5,517 nucleotides of DNA from contig JAHJQP010000042.1 in the NCBI GenBank assembly GCA_018819165.1, forward strand, positions 1 to 5,517, in the 5' to 3' direction. Positions 1 to 5,428 of this stretch are shown in pieces. Below the pieces are notes generated by a model that had not been told where the DNA came from, made no database searches, and was given only the letters and a program-made list of their open reading frames with translations. The stretch is from Pseudomonadota bacterium. GTDB lineage: Bacteria; Desulfobacterota; Syntrophia; Syntrophales; UBA5619. Both the position numbers and the translations under genes were made by a program. The first letter of the stretch is position 1; each line of letters starts with the position of its first letter.

Positions 1-329
1 AGGTGGGTCAGGGAATCCGGGGCGTGGAGGTAGATCCGCCCGTGGAGGTTCCCGCAGAGCTCCTTCTCCCCCGGAGGTTGAAAGACCAGCTGGCGTCCGC
101 CGGCCTTCCCGTAGAAGGAACGCTCCATGCCGATCGTGAGCCCCATCCGCTGGATCGGGTTCATACCCTCGGTGATGATTTTATCATAGAGAATTTCCGA
201 GAGCTTGAGGGCGGCGTGGTCGTACTGGATCAGGATCACGTTCCTTTTTCGGAAACGCTCTCTCCGGGCCGTCCGCAAACCCCAGAGAAGCACATCGGCG
301 TATTTTTCCAGAAGGCTTTCGTTCAGCAT
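1..329 (-). CDS. M29-family aminopeptidase, N-terminal part (cut by window edge)
   Basis: Only the first 109 codons are present; the gene continues beyond base 1. The protein starts MLNESLLEKYADVLLWGL and continues through the stretches VILIQYDHAALKLSEILYDK, GMNPIQRMG and QLVFQPPGEKELCGNLHGRI. This pattern matches the N-terminal domain of M29 (AmpS/thermophilic metallopeptidase-type) aminopeptidases as found in Deltaproteobacteria, in which the first segment packs against the dimer partner. The metal ligands (Glu, His, Asp) lie in the missing C-terminal half, so activity cannot be judged. These enzymes are cytoplasmic and release N-terminal residues from peptides using two metal ions. The ATG is 15 bases past the stop of the prenyl synthase, so the two are probably cotranscribed. 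No convincing Shine-Dalgarno lies before the ATG, which suggests translational coupling. The family call comes from recalled sequence pattern, not from a search. Confidence 0.7.
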   Translation of the reverse strand, partial: MLNESLLEKYADVLLWGLRTARRERFRKRNVILIQYDHAALKLSEILYDKIITEGMNPIQRMGLTIGMERSFYGKAGGRQLVFQPPGEKELCGNLHGRIYLHAPDSLTH

Positions 330-344
330 GTCATCAGGGGGCGT

Positions 345-1313
345 CTAAAGGCGTCTTTCGATAATGTAGTCGGCTATGGTGTGGAGAGCCGTTTTCACTT
401 CCGAGTCGTTAAAGGAGGTCAGGAACCCCTTGGCATCGTCGATGCAGGATTTGGCCTTGGCCATGGCGTAGGGGATGCCGTCATAGCGGGGGATCAGGGT
501 CATGATTTCGGCGATAGCCCCTTCGGACCTTTCTTCGACCCCCTTCCGGATGAGCAGCCGTTCCTCCGGGGTGCACTTCTTAATGGTCCTGATGAGCGGC
601 AGCGTCAATTTCCCCTCTTTGAGGTCCTGGCCGATCTCCTTGCCGAATTCCTCCTCCTTCGCCACGTAATCGAGGGTGTCGTCCGTGATCTGGAAGGCGG
701 TGCCCAGCCTCATCCCGAAACGGGTCAGGGCCTCGATCTGAGTGTCGGCGGCGTTTCCGAGAATGCCTCCGATGGCGCAGGCAGCCGAGATGAGGATGGA
801 AGTTTTCTTCTCGACGATCGACAGGTACTCCTTTTCGGTGATGCTGACGTCGCCCATCTTCATCAGCTGAAAGACCTCTCCCTCCGACATCGTGTTTGTG
901 GTGGTGGAAATGAGTTTCATGATGGCCAGGTTGCCGTCGTCGGTCATCAACCGGAAGGATTTGGAGTAGAGATAGTCCCCGACGAGGACGCTTGCTGCAT
1001 TCCCCCAGACCCGGTTTGCGGAAGCCTTACCCCGCCGGGTTTCCGCATGGTCGATCACGTCGTCGTGAAGGAGAGTGGCGGTGTGGATGAACTCGATGAT
1101 GGCCGACAGGGGGTAAAGGCGCTCCCCGCGGTAACCGCACAGTTCCGAGGTGGCCAGAAGGAGGAGGGGCCTGAACCGCTTGCCGCCGCTGCCGATCAGA
1201 TGGTGAATGATCTCCGGGATGAGTCGCACTTCAGAAAGGAGATACTTTTCCATGTGCTCCTCGACCCGCATCAGATCATTTCGGAAATAGCGGAAGACAT
1301 CCTGTATCTGCAT
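345..1313 (-). CDS. ispB: Long-chain polyprenyl diphosphate synthase (octaprenyl-type)
   Basis: This 322-residue trans-prenyltransferase condenses isopentenyl diphosphate onto an allylic primer to build the isoprenoid tail of respiratory quinones. Visible motifs from the ATG at 1313 are GGKRFRP (43-49, diphosphate binding), the first Asp-rich motif DDVID (84-88) followed by RRGK (93-96), GDYLYSK (112-118), the KT pair (170-171), and the second Asp-rich motif in QITDDTLD (208-215). The residue five before the first Asp is Ala (A79, in HTATLLHDD). A small residue there is typical of enzymes making long chains, and this stretch is close to E. coli IspB. Length fits IspB (about 320). The frame remains open upstream to a TTG at 1376, but the ATG at 1313 is preferred: it has GAGGG eight bases ahead, gives the family length, and lies downstream of a strong promoter. 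Exact chain length is not shown by sequence alone. Confidence 0.92.
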   Translation of the reverse strand: MQIQDVFRYFRNDLMRVEEHMEKYLLSEVRLIPEIIHHLIGSGGKRFRPLLLLATSELCGYRGERLYPLSAIIEFIHTATLLHDDVIDHAETRRGKASANRVWGNAASVLVGDYLYSKSFRLMTDDGNLAIMKLISTTTNTMSEGEVFQLMKMGDVSITEKEYLSIVEKKTSILISAACAIGGILGNAADTQIEALTRFGMRLGTAFQITDDTLDYVAKEEEFGKEIGQDLKEGKLTLPLIRTIKKCTPEERLLIRKGVEERSEGAIAEIMTLIPRYDGIPYAMAKAKSCIDDAKGFLTSFNDSEVKTALHTIADYIIERRL

Positions 1314-1347
1314 GGCGCCAACCCTCGGTCTCAGAAATTCGGGGGCC

Positions 1348-1376
1348 ACTATAATGGAAAGGTCCTTAAATGTCAA
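1348..1376 (-). promoter_or_regulatory. Sigma70-type promoter for the ispB-peptidase unit
   Basis: On the minus strand a perfect -35 TTGACA (1376-1371) is followed by a 17-base spacer and -10 TATAGT (1353-1348, five of six consensus bases). The predicted start of transcription is near 1341, which leaves a leader of about 28 bases containing GAGGG before the ATG at 1313. This promoter also argues that the longer TTG-started reading of the synthase is not the main form, because that TTG is part of the -35 box. Confidence 0.75.
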
Positions 1377-1512
1377 ACAATTGCTCCTTTCTAAAAGCCA
1401 ATCAGCAGCGGCCTTTGTCCGGGCCGATCATCATGGGATCGTTACAGGGCCTGTTCGGGCTGCAGGCCGCCGGGAAAGATCATCTCGATCAACGGAGTAT
1501 GTTTGGAGAAGA

Positions 1513-1586
1513 ACCACCTTCATGTGGTCAATAAACAAACCGCTTTGAGCGGTTCACAAATTCATACCTCCGGCTTTGCCGGAGGT
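1513..1586. repeat. Cluster of three short hairpins between genes
   Basis: Three palindromes stand in a row. The first, at 1513-1528, is ACCAC/GTGGT with a six-base loop. The second, at 1538-1554, is AACCGCT-TTG-AGCGGTT with a 7 bp stem. The third, at 1566-1586, has a 9 bp perfect stem ACCTCCGGC / GCCGGAGGT around TTT. The second and third share the core GCTTTG and the frame ACC...GGT, as if from one family of small interspersed palindromes (REP-like). They lie nine bases after the aminotransferase stop and before the ispB promoter. They could act as transcription end, mRNA 3' protection, or a dispersed repeat. Copy number in the genome cannot be seen here. Confidence 0.6.
1529..1554 (-). terminator. 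Possible transcription terminator of the aminotransferase
   Basis: Read on the minus strand, the 7 bp stem AACCGCT/AGCGGTT with a three-base loop is followed by TGTTTATTG, a T-rich but interrupted tail. A stronger 9 bp hairpin (1566-1586) lies just before it but has no T-run. Position after the aminotransferase stop fits termination; the imperfect U-tract makes efficiency doubtful. Confidence 0.4.
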
Positions 1587-1594
1587 CAGGTGAT

Positions 1595-2770
1595 TCACTT
1601 GATTTCCTTCAGATAACTCTCCAGACGGTTCATCCCTTCCCGGATGTTTTCAAGGGAATTGGCATAGGAGAAACGGAGGTAGCCCTCGCAGTTCATACCG
1701 AAGTCGATACCGGGGGCGACACCGACATGGGCTCGCTTGAGGATATCAAATGCAAATGCATAGGAATCCCGAGTGAAGGCCTTGACGTTGCCGAGCACAT
1801 AAAAGGCGCCCGTGGGTTCGACCCGGATGCCCATCCCCAGTTCCCGCAGACGATGGATCATGAATTTTCTTCTTTCATTATAGAGCTCCTTCATCCGGAG
1901 CACGTCCGGTTCCGCCTCCCGGAGGGCGGCGACTCCGGCCCATTGGACGAAGGCGTTGGCGGAGATGAAGAGATTTTGCTGGATCTTCTGCATTGGACGG
2001 ATCAGCATACGCGGTGCGATGAGGTAGCCCAGGCGCCAGCCCGTCATCGCGTAAGCCTTGGAGAAGCCGTTCAGCACGAAGGCGTTGTCGGTGAATTCCA
2101 GGATGCTGTGCTCCGCTTCCCCATAGACCAGTCCGTGATAGATTTCGTCGGAGATGACGGGCACTCCGAACGAGGCGATTTCCTCCATTCTCTCCCGGCT
2201 CAGCAGATTGCCCGTCGGATTGGAAGGGGAGTTGATCAGAATGGCCTTGGTGCACGGATGGATCATTTCCCGGATGGCGGCCGGTGTGTATTGGAATCCC
2301 TCGTCTTCATGGACAGGGATGCAGATCGGTTTCCCTCCGAAGAAACGGATGAAATTGGGATAACAGGCGTAGTGGGGATCGGAGATGATGACCTCATCAT
2401 CCCGTTCGAGAATCGTCGAGAAAAGGATCATCATTGCCGGTGAGGTGCCGGAGGTCACGATGACCTGTTCAGGGGAAACGATTACACCGTAACGCTGCCG
2501 GTAGTGATCGCAGATCGCCTCTCTCAATTCCAGAAGTCCCAGGCTGTGGGTGTAGTGGGTCTTGCCTTCGTGCAGGGCGCGGAATCCAGCCACTTTGATG
2601 CACTCCGGCGTATCAAAATCGGGCTCGCCGACTTCGAGATGAATGACATCTTCACCATTGCGCTCCATCGCCTGGGCGGCTTCCAGAACATCCATGACAA
2701 TGAAGGGGCGGATGTCTGCCGCTCTTTGGGTAATCAGCGCCATAACCTCGTTTTCCGGGTTTCTCTTCAC
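1595..2770 (-). CDS. PLP-dependent aminotransferase, class I/II (fold type I)
   Basis: This 391-residue cytoplasmic enzyme transfers an amino group between an amino acid and a 2-oxo acid through pyridoxal phosphate. Numbered from the GTG at 2770, it shows EVGEPDFDTP (46-55), HYTHSLGLLELREAI (72-86), NSPSNPTGN (180-188, with the cofactor-contacting Asn184), SDEIYHGLVY (207-216, Asp208 and Tyr211), NGFSKAYAMTGWRLGY (234-249, Schiff-base Lys238 and phosphate-binding Arg246) and YLRFSYANS near the C terminus, where Arg366 should bind the substrate carboxylate. All key residues are intact. The substrate is not readable; aspartate-, aromatic- or branched-chain-type use are all possible. Start: GTG at 2770 has AGGAG eight bases upstream. 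ATG at 2791 (seven codons more) and ATG at 2743 are alternatives with poorly placed ribosome binding sites. The preceding AT-rich gene ends 25 bases upstream, so cotranscription is possible. Confidence 0.93.
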   Translation of the reverse strand: MKRNPENEVMALITQRAADIRPFIVMDVLEAAQAMERNGEDVIHLEVGEPDFDTPECIKVAGFRALHEGKTHYTHSLGLLELREAICDHYRQRYGVIVSPEQVIVTSGTSPAMMILFSTILERDDEVIISDPHYACYPNFIRFFGGKPICIPVHEDEGFQYTPAAIREMIHPCTKAILINSPSNPTGNLLSRERMEEIASFGVPVISDEIYHGLVYGEAEHSILEFTDNAFVLNGFSKAYAMTGWRLGYLIAPRMLIRPMQKIQQNLFISANAFVQWAGVAALREAEPDVLRMKELYNERRKFMIHRLRELGMGIRVEPTGAFYVLGNVKAFTRDSYAFAFDILKRAHVGVAPGIDFGMNCEGYLRFSYANSLENIREGMNRLESYLKEIK

Positions 2771-2795
2771 TGAAAGGGCTCCTGATCCCATTATC

Positions 2796-3509
2796 CTATC
2801 TCAGAAAAAACTTGATCGTAGAATTTTGTCTCCAGGTGATAAATGTTCTGATTAAAAAAACAATAGGCCTTAAAAAGCCTGTTACTTCCATCAAAGTGGC
2901 ATCAATGATGAATAACTCATTATTTGGGGTTACAAAAATATTACTTAAGCATCTCCTAAATGCTCCTGCCCTACCGATGAGGTCAATCTCTGTATTTGTT
3001 GTTTTAATCATCGAATGATAACGATTTACGATTTCTTTGAATTGTCTTTGAATATATTCATGTTCTAAATCTTTTTTTGTTAAAAAATGTCCTACTATTT
3101 TAGGTTGTATTTGGACTATATGTTCATTATTTGATGAGATGGCGATTTCAGTTTCTAAGAGATATTTTCCAAAAAACTTCTTGCAAGTGTCATAATCTTG
3201 GGTAGCCTTTTCTTTTGCTTTGGAACCAAGAAAAAAGTAAAGAATTGAAAATTTTATCACACTATCAGTATCATATTCATATACAAAGTGCTCGCCACCC
3301 CAAGCGATCAATCGGCCAATTTTTGTTTTATCAGTGACAAGAACTTCCTTTTTCACGGTGGGAGTATATGAAGAAGGATCTTGTGTGTCAATTGAATGTT
3401 GGCCACAAAATATGGATGCGGTATCGGTGATGATGGAAGGTGTGTATCGGGTTGGCCAATCTTCCGGTTGAGCAATCCGATTTGGGGATGTGTCAGCTGT
3501 CATTTGCAC
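2796..3509 (-). CDS. Small atypical protein-kinase-like protein, AT-rich gene
   Basis: The 237-residue product has no family I can name with certainty. Residues 1-60 are a Thr/Pro/Ser-rich, probably unstructured, segment. The rest follows a kinase-like order: a Gly-rich strand-turn-strand IAWGGEHFVYEY (68-79), a strand with lysine VIKF (84-87), a strand/hinge-like HIVQIQPKIVG (130-140), a helix with RYH (163-165), then IDLIGRAGAFRRCLSNIFV (175-193) and LFIIDATL (199-206). Asn190 and Asp203 fit the metal-binding Asn and the DFG-type Asp. No HRD motif is present; Asp176 is the nearest candidate base but is 14 residues from Asn190 rather than the usual five. The C terminus (211-226) is hydrophobic, then basic. 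The start is GTG at 3509 or ATG at 3503, neither with a good ribosome binding site. The gene is far richer in A+T than both sides (14 G/C in the 60 bases 3061-3120), suggesting acquisition by transfer. Kinase activity is an inference. Confidence 0.7.
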   Translation of the reverse strand: MQMTADTSPNRIAQPEDWPTRYTPSIITDTASIFCGQHSIDTQDPSSYTPTVKKEVLVTDKTKIGRLIAWGGEHFVYEYDTDSVIKFSILYFFLGSKAKEKATQDYDTCKKFFGKYLLETEIAISSNNEHIVQIQPKIVGHFLTKKDLEHEYIQRQFKEIVNRYHSMIKTTNTEIDLIGRAGAFRRCLSNIFVTPNNELFIIDATLMEVTGFLRPIVFLIRTFITWRQNSTIKFFLR

Positions 3510-3513
3510 ATCT

Positions 3514-3604
3514 CATCCGGTATTCAAGAAAAAGTTCAGAAGATCGGGTGTTCACCTTAAGACGACCTTCATATTCAGTTTTTTAACTATGGTGAATACG
3601 GATG
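3514..3604. repeat. Imperfect inverted repeat upstream of the kinase-like gene
   Basis: CATCCGGTATTCA at 3514-3526 is the reverse complement of TGAATACGGATG at 3593-3604 except for one extra G. The arms enclose 66 bases that contain a smaller palindrome, GGTG-TT-CACC, at 3547-3556. The pair lies in the leader of the kinase-like gene, so it could fold in RNA or be debris of an insertion. Confidence 0.4.
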
Positions 3605-3632
3605 AACCACATTTTATTTGAGGCAATTCGCT

Positions 3633-3686
3633 CCCGCATTTAGCATTGTGAATGCAATATGATTATGTCACCCCGCATTTAGCATT
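3633..3686. repeat. Two exact 15-base direct repeats made of GCATT units
   Basis: CCCGCATTTAGCATT occurs at 3633-3647 and again at 3672-3686, 39 bases apart. Each copy holds two GCATT units seven bases apart. A fifth unit in reverse (AATGC, 3651-3655) makes a small palindrome GCATT-GTG-AATGC at 3643-3655. The second copy overlaps the -35 box of the rightward promoter by one base. It may be an operator array serving the divergent genes or the remnant end of an insertion sequence that carries internal terminal repeats; no transposase is present. Confidence 0.6.
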
Positions 3687-3714
3687 TGACGACGGCCGCC
3701 ATCCATTATATTAT
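3686..3714 (+). promoter_or_regulatory. Sigma70-type promoter for the cysteine-protein/transporter genes
   Basis: The -35 TTGACG (3686-3691, five of six consensus) is followed by a 17-base spacer and -10 TATTAT (3709-3714, five of six). Predicted transcription start is near 3721, giving a leader of about 75 bases to the ATG at 3796. The upstream GCATT repeat ends on the first base of the -35, a position suited to a regulator. Confidence 0.6.
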
Positions 3715-3723
3715 TTCGCGAAA
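3714..3723. promoter_or_regulatory. Perfect 10-base palindrome at the predicted transcription start
   Basis: TTTCGCGAAA is a perfect palindrome beginning on the last base of the -10 box and spanning the predicted +1. The position is that of a repressor operator. The half-site is short and no cognate regulator is encoded in the window, so its role is unproven. Confidence 0.35.
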
Positions 3724-3795
3724 CACAGTCCCCCTGGATTCATGAGGTGAAGGCAAGGGGAATTTTATTATGGGAATTGACGGGAGGCAGATGTC

Positions 3796-4233
3796 ATGAA
3801 CAGCAAGGTCGAGGCGGCCGTCGGTTGTTTCCGGGAGGGTTTCAGTTGTTCGCAGGCGATCCTCTCCACCTACGGCGGCGAGTTTGGCCTGAAAGGGGAG
3901 ACGGCCCTCCGGGCGGCCTCCGGGCTGGGCGCCGGTATGGGGCGCCTGGGCGAGGTCTGCGGGGCCGTCACGGGCGCCCTGATCGTGATCGGGCTGAAGC
4001 ACGGCCATACCGAGGCGAAGGACAAGGAGACGAAGGAGAAGACATATGCCCTTGTCCGGGACTATGCCGGCCGTTTCCGGTTGCGCCACAGCTCGATCCT
4101 CTGCCGCGATCTCTTGGGCTGCGATATCTCCACGCCGGAGGGGTTGGAGCAGGCGCGCCAAAAAGGGCTTTTCACCGAACGATGCCCCCAGTTTGTCCAG
4201 GCGGCGGCAGAGATACTCGAAGATGTCCTGTAG
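3796..4233 (+). CDS. C_GCAxxG_C_C family cysteine-rich (redox-type) protein
   Basis: The 145-residue soluble protein has six cysteines: C11, C18 (in FSCSQAIL), C55 (in GRLGEVCGAVTGALIVIG), C103 and C109 (in CRDLLGCD) and C130 (in ERCPQF). The opening GFSCSQAIL, the central CGAVTG and the later spaced cysteines are the hallmarks of the C_GCAxxG_C_C family (PF09719-like), common in anaerobes and thought to bind a metal or carry redox-active cysteines; its biochemical job is not established. Length is normal for the family, and no signal peptide or membrane segment is visible. The ATG at 3796 has GGGAGG eight bases upstream. The gene is the first of the rightward pair and is followed after 36 bases by a transporter gene, so they probably share a transcript. 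Middle codons are very GC-rich (49 of 60 bases at 3901-3960), in sharp contrast to the AT-rich gene on the other side of the promoter region. Confidence 0.88.
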   Translation: MNSKVEAAVGCFREGFSCSQAILSTYGGEFGLKGETALRAASGLGAGMGRLGEVCGAVTGALIVIGLKHGHTEAKDKETKEKTYALVRDYAGRFRLRHSSILCRDLLGCDISTPEGLEQARQKGLFTERCPQFVQAAAEILEDVL

Positions 4234-4269
4234 GCATTCGGAAGACAGGACGCAAGAGGAGACGGTGCA

Positions 4270-5142
4270 GTGAGCGGCATAGTCCTGGGCATCGTTCTGG
4301 CATCCGCTTTTCTGCATGCGGGATGGAACTTCCTGCTCAAGAAGAGCGAGCGAAAGATCGTTTTCATCTGGTGGTTCCTCCTGGTATCGGCGATCATCTA
4401 TGCCCCCGTGTTTCTTTACTATTACCCGAAGATCACCATCCCCCCCGCGGGGTGGCTCTGCATCGCAGCCACCGGCCTTATCCACGGGGTCTATTTCTGG
4501 TTCATGGGGGGCGCCTATCAGCGGGGCGATCTTTCGTTGGTCTATCCGCTGGCCAGGGGATCGGGTCCAATGTTCGTCCCGATTCTTGCCGTGCTCCTGC
4601 CCCACGAGGAGATTGCCCTCCTGGGTGCGATGGGGATCGCCATGATCATCAGTGGCATCTACTGCGTTCATCTCCGCACCTTTACCGGTGCGGCATTTCT
4701 TGAGCCTTTTCTGGCTCTCCGGAGCGGCGCCTCCCTCTGGGCGCTTTCCACGGGATGTGCCATCGCTGCCTACTCGATCGTGGACAAGGTCGGCGTGGGG
4801 TTGGTCTATCCGCCGGTCTACATCTATCTTATGGTCATCATCACCTGGTTGACGATCACCCCCTGGGTCCTGATCCGGGAACGCGGTCTGCTGAAAACGG
4901 AATGGCGGCGGCATTCGGGCTCCATTATCATAGTGGGTTTTCTCAGCATTTTCACCTATCTGATGATCCTCTTCGCCCTGCAGATGAGCAAGGTAAGTTA
5001 CGTGGCGGCGGTCCGCGAAGTCAGCATCGTCCTGTCGGCCTATTACGGGATTGTCTTGCTGGGGGAGAAGCATGGGCCGCAGAAGCTGCTCGGCGCCCTT
5101 TTGATCACCGTGGGGGTGGTCGCCATTGGTCTGAGCCGATAG
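4270..5142 (+). CDS. EamA/DMT-superfamily membrane transporter
   Basis: The 290-residue inner-membrane protein has about ten hydrophobic helices arranged as two EamA-type halves, roughly 1-135 and 150-290. The first half holds LASAFLHAGWNFLLKKS (10-26) and YPLARGSGPMFVPILAVLL (92-110), a signature of this family. The second half ends with SIVLSAYYGIVLLGEKHG and a last helix close to the C terminus. Members export or import small metabolites such as amino acids or nucleotide-related compounds; the substrate here cannot be read from sequence. The start is GTG at 4270, supported by AGAGGAG eight bases upstream. It lies 36 bases after the cysteine-rich protein with no terminator between, so the two are likely an operon. 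Length is normal for the family and nothing looks broken. Confidence 0.9.
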   Translation: MSGIVLGIVLASAFLHAGWNFLLKKSERKIVFIWWFLLVSAIIYAPVFLYYYPKITIPPAGWLCIAATGLIHGVYFWFMGGAYQRGDLSLVYPLARGSGPMFVPILAVLLPHEEIALLGAMGIAMIISGIYCVHLRTFTGAAFLEPFLALRSGASLWALSTGCAIAAYSIVDKVGVGLVYPPVYIYLMVIITWLTITPWVLIRERGLLKTEWRRHSGSIIIVGFLSIFTYLMILFALQMSKVSYVAAVREVSIVLSAYYGIVLLGEKHGPQKLLGALLITVGVVAIGLSR

Positions 5143-5213
5143 AGGCGCCGGTTTGACAAAGCGCTCGTTGCGAAGCTGCCTTTGGTTAGTAGTCTTTTAT
5201 AATATATACTTAT

Positions 5214-5232
5214 GATAATGATAATTATTATT
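5214..5232. promoter_or_regulatory. Fur box (predicted)
   Basis: GATAATGATAATTATTATT matches the classical 19-base Fur consensus GATAATGATAATCATTATC at 17 positions. It sits in an AT-rich stretch between the transporter and the next rightward gene. It is 3 bases upstream of a -35-like TTGACT and just downstream of a -10-like TATACT (5205-5210). Fur with iron would be expected to repress transcription from either promoter. AT-rich DNA can imitate the motif by chance, but this match is unusually long. No fur gene is visible in the window. Confidence 0.6.
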
Positions 5233-5235
5233 AGT

Positions 5236-5265
5236 TTGACTTATACTTAACGCTTTTTTTACAAT
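5236..5265 (+). promoter_or_regulatory. Probable promoter for the rightmost gene
   Basis: TTGACT (5236-5241) and TACAAT (5260-5265) each match five of six consensus bases and are 18 bases apart, with a T7 run in the spacer. Predicted start is near 5272, giving a leader of about 155 bases before the ATG at 5429. A second, weaker candidate is TTGGTT (5182-5187), 17 bases, TATACT (5205-5210); the Fur box would then cover its start site. Confidence 0.45.
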
Positions 5266-5428
5266 GCGCCACTATTTTTATCCCGTCGTTAAGAGCGGCC
5301 GGGACAGGAACCGGGGTGTCATGCAGGCGGCGACCGCGTCGGTCGATAAAAGGGCCGGAATCGGAAGAATGGAGAAGATGAGGTTTGGAGTAATAATCGA
5401 ATGTAAACGCGATTTGGAGGGAGCTTAG

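Noticed and set aside
3..1394. Long open frame on the plus strand (463 codons)
   Set aside because: It runs antisense through the peptidase and the prenyl synthase, both of which have clear family motifs, and its own product shows no recognisable domain. GC-rich genes commonly leave the opposite strand open.
1448..1468. GGCCTG/CAGGCC stem with a nine-base loop, considered as a tRNA or regulatory RNA element
   Set aside because: There is no cloverleaf, T-loop consensus or CCA context, and the stem is short and common for GC-rich DNA.
1404..1522. Short minus-strand frame of 30 codons starting MKVVLLQTYSVDRDDL, and another ending FPGGLQPEQAL
   Set aside because: Neither has a ribosome binding site or enough length to judge. 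Both lie in the gap between the aminotransferase and the ispB promoter, and nothing supports translation.
3633..3686. The 15-base repeats as a CRISPR array
   Set aside because: Only two copies, repeat length 15, spacer 24 bases, and no cas gene in the window.
3706..5073. Long open frame on the minus strand (455 codons)
   Set aside because: It lies opposite the cysteine-rich protein and the transporter. Its product is rich in Asp, Arg, Gly and Pro with no domain pattern, as expected for an antisense shadow.
5157..5198. Possible terminator after the transporter (CAAAG...CTTTG stem, then TCTTTT)
   Set aside because: The stem is only five pairs, mostly A-T, with an internal mismatch region before three more pairs; the T-run is several bases away. 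Too weak to list as a feature.
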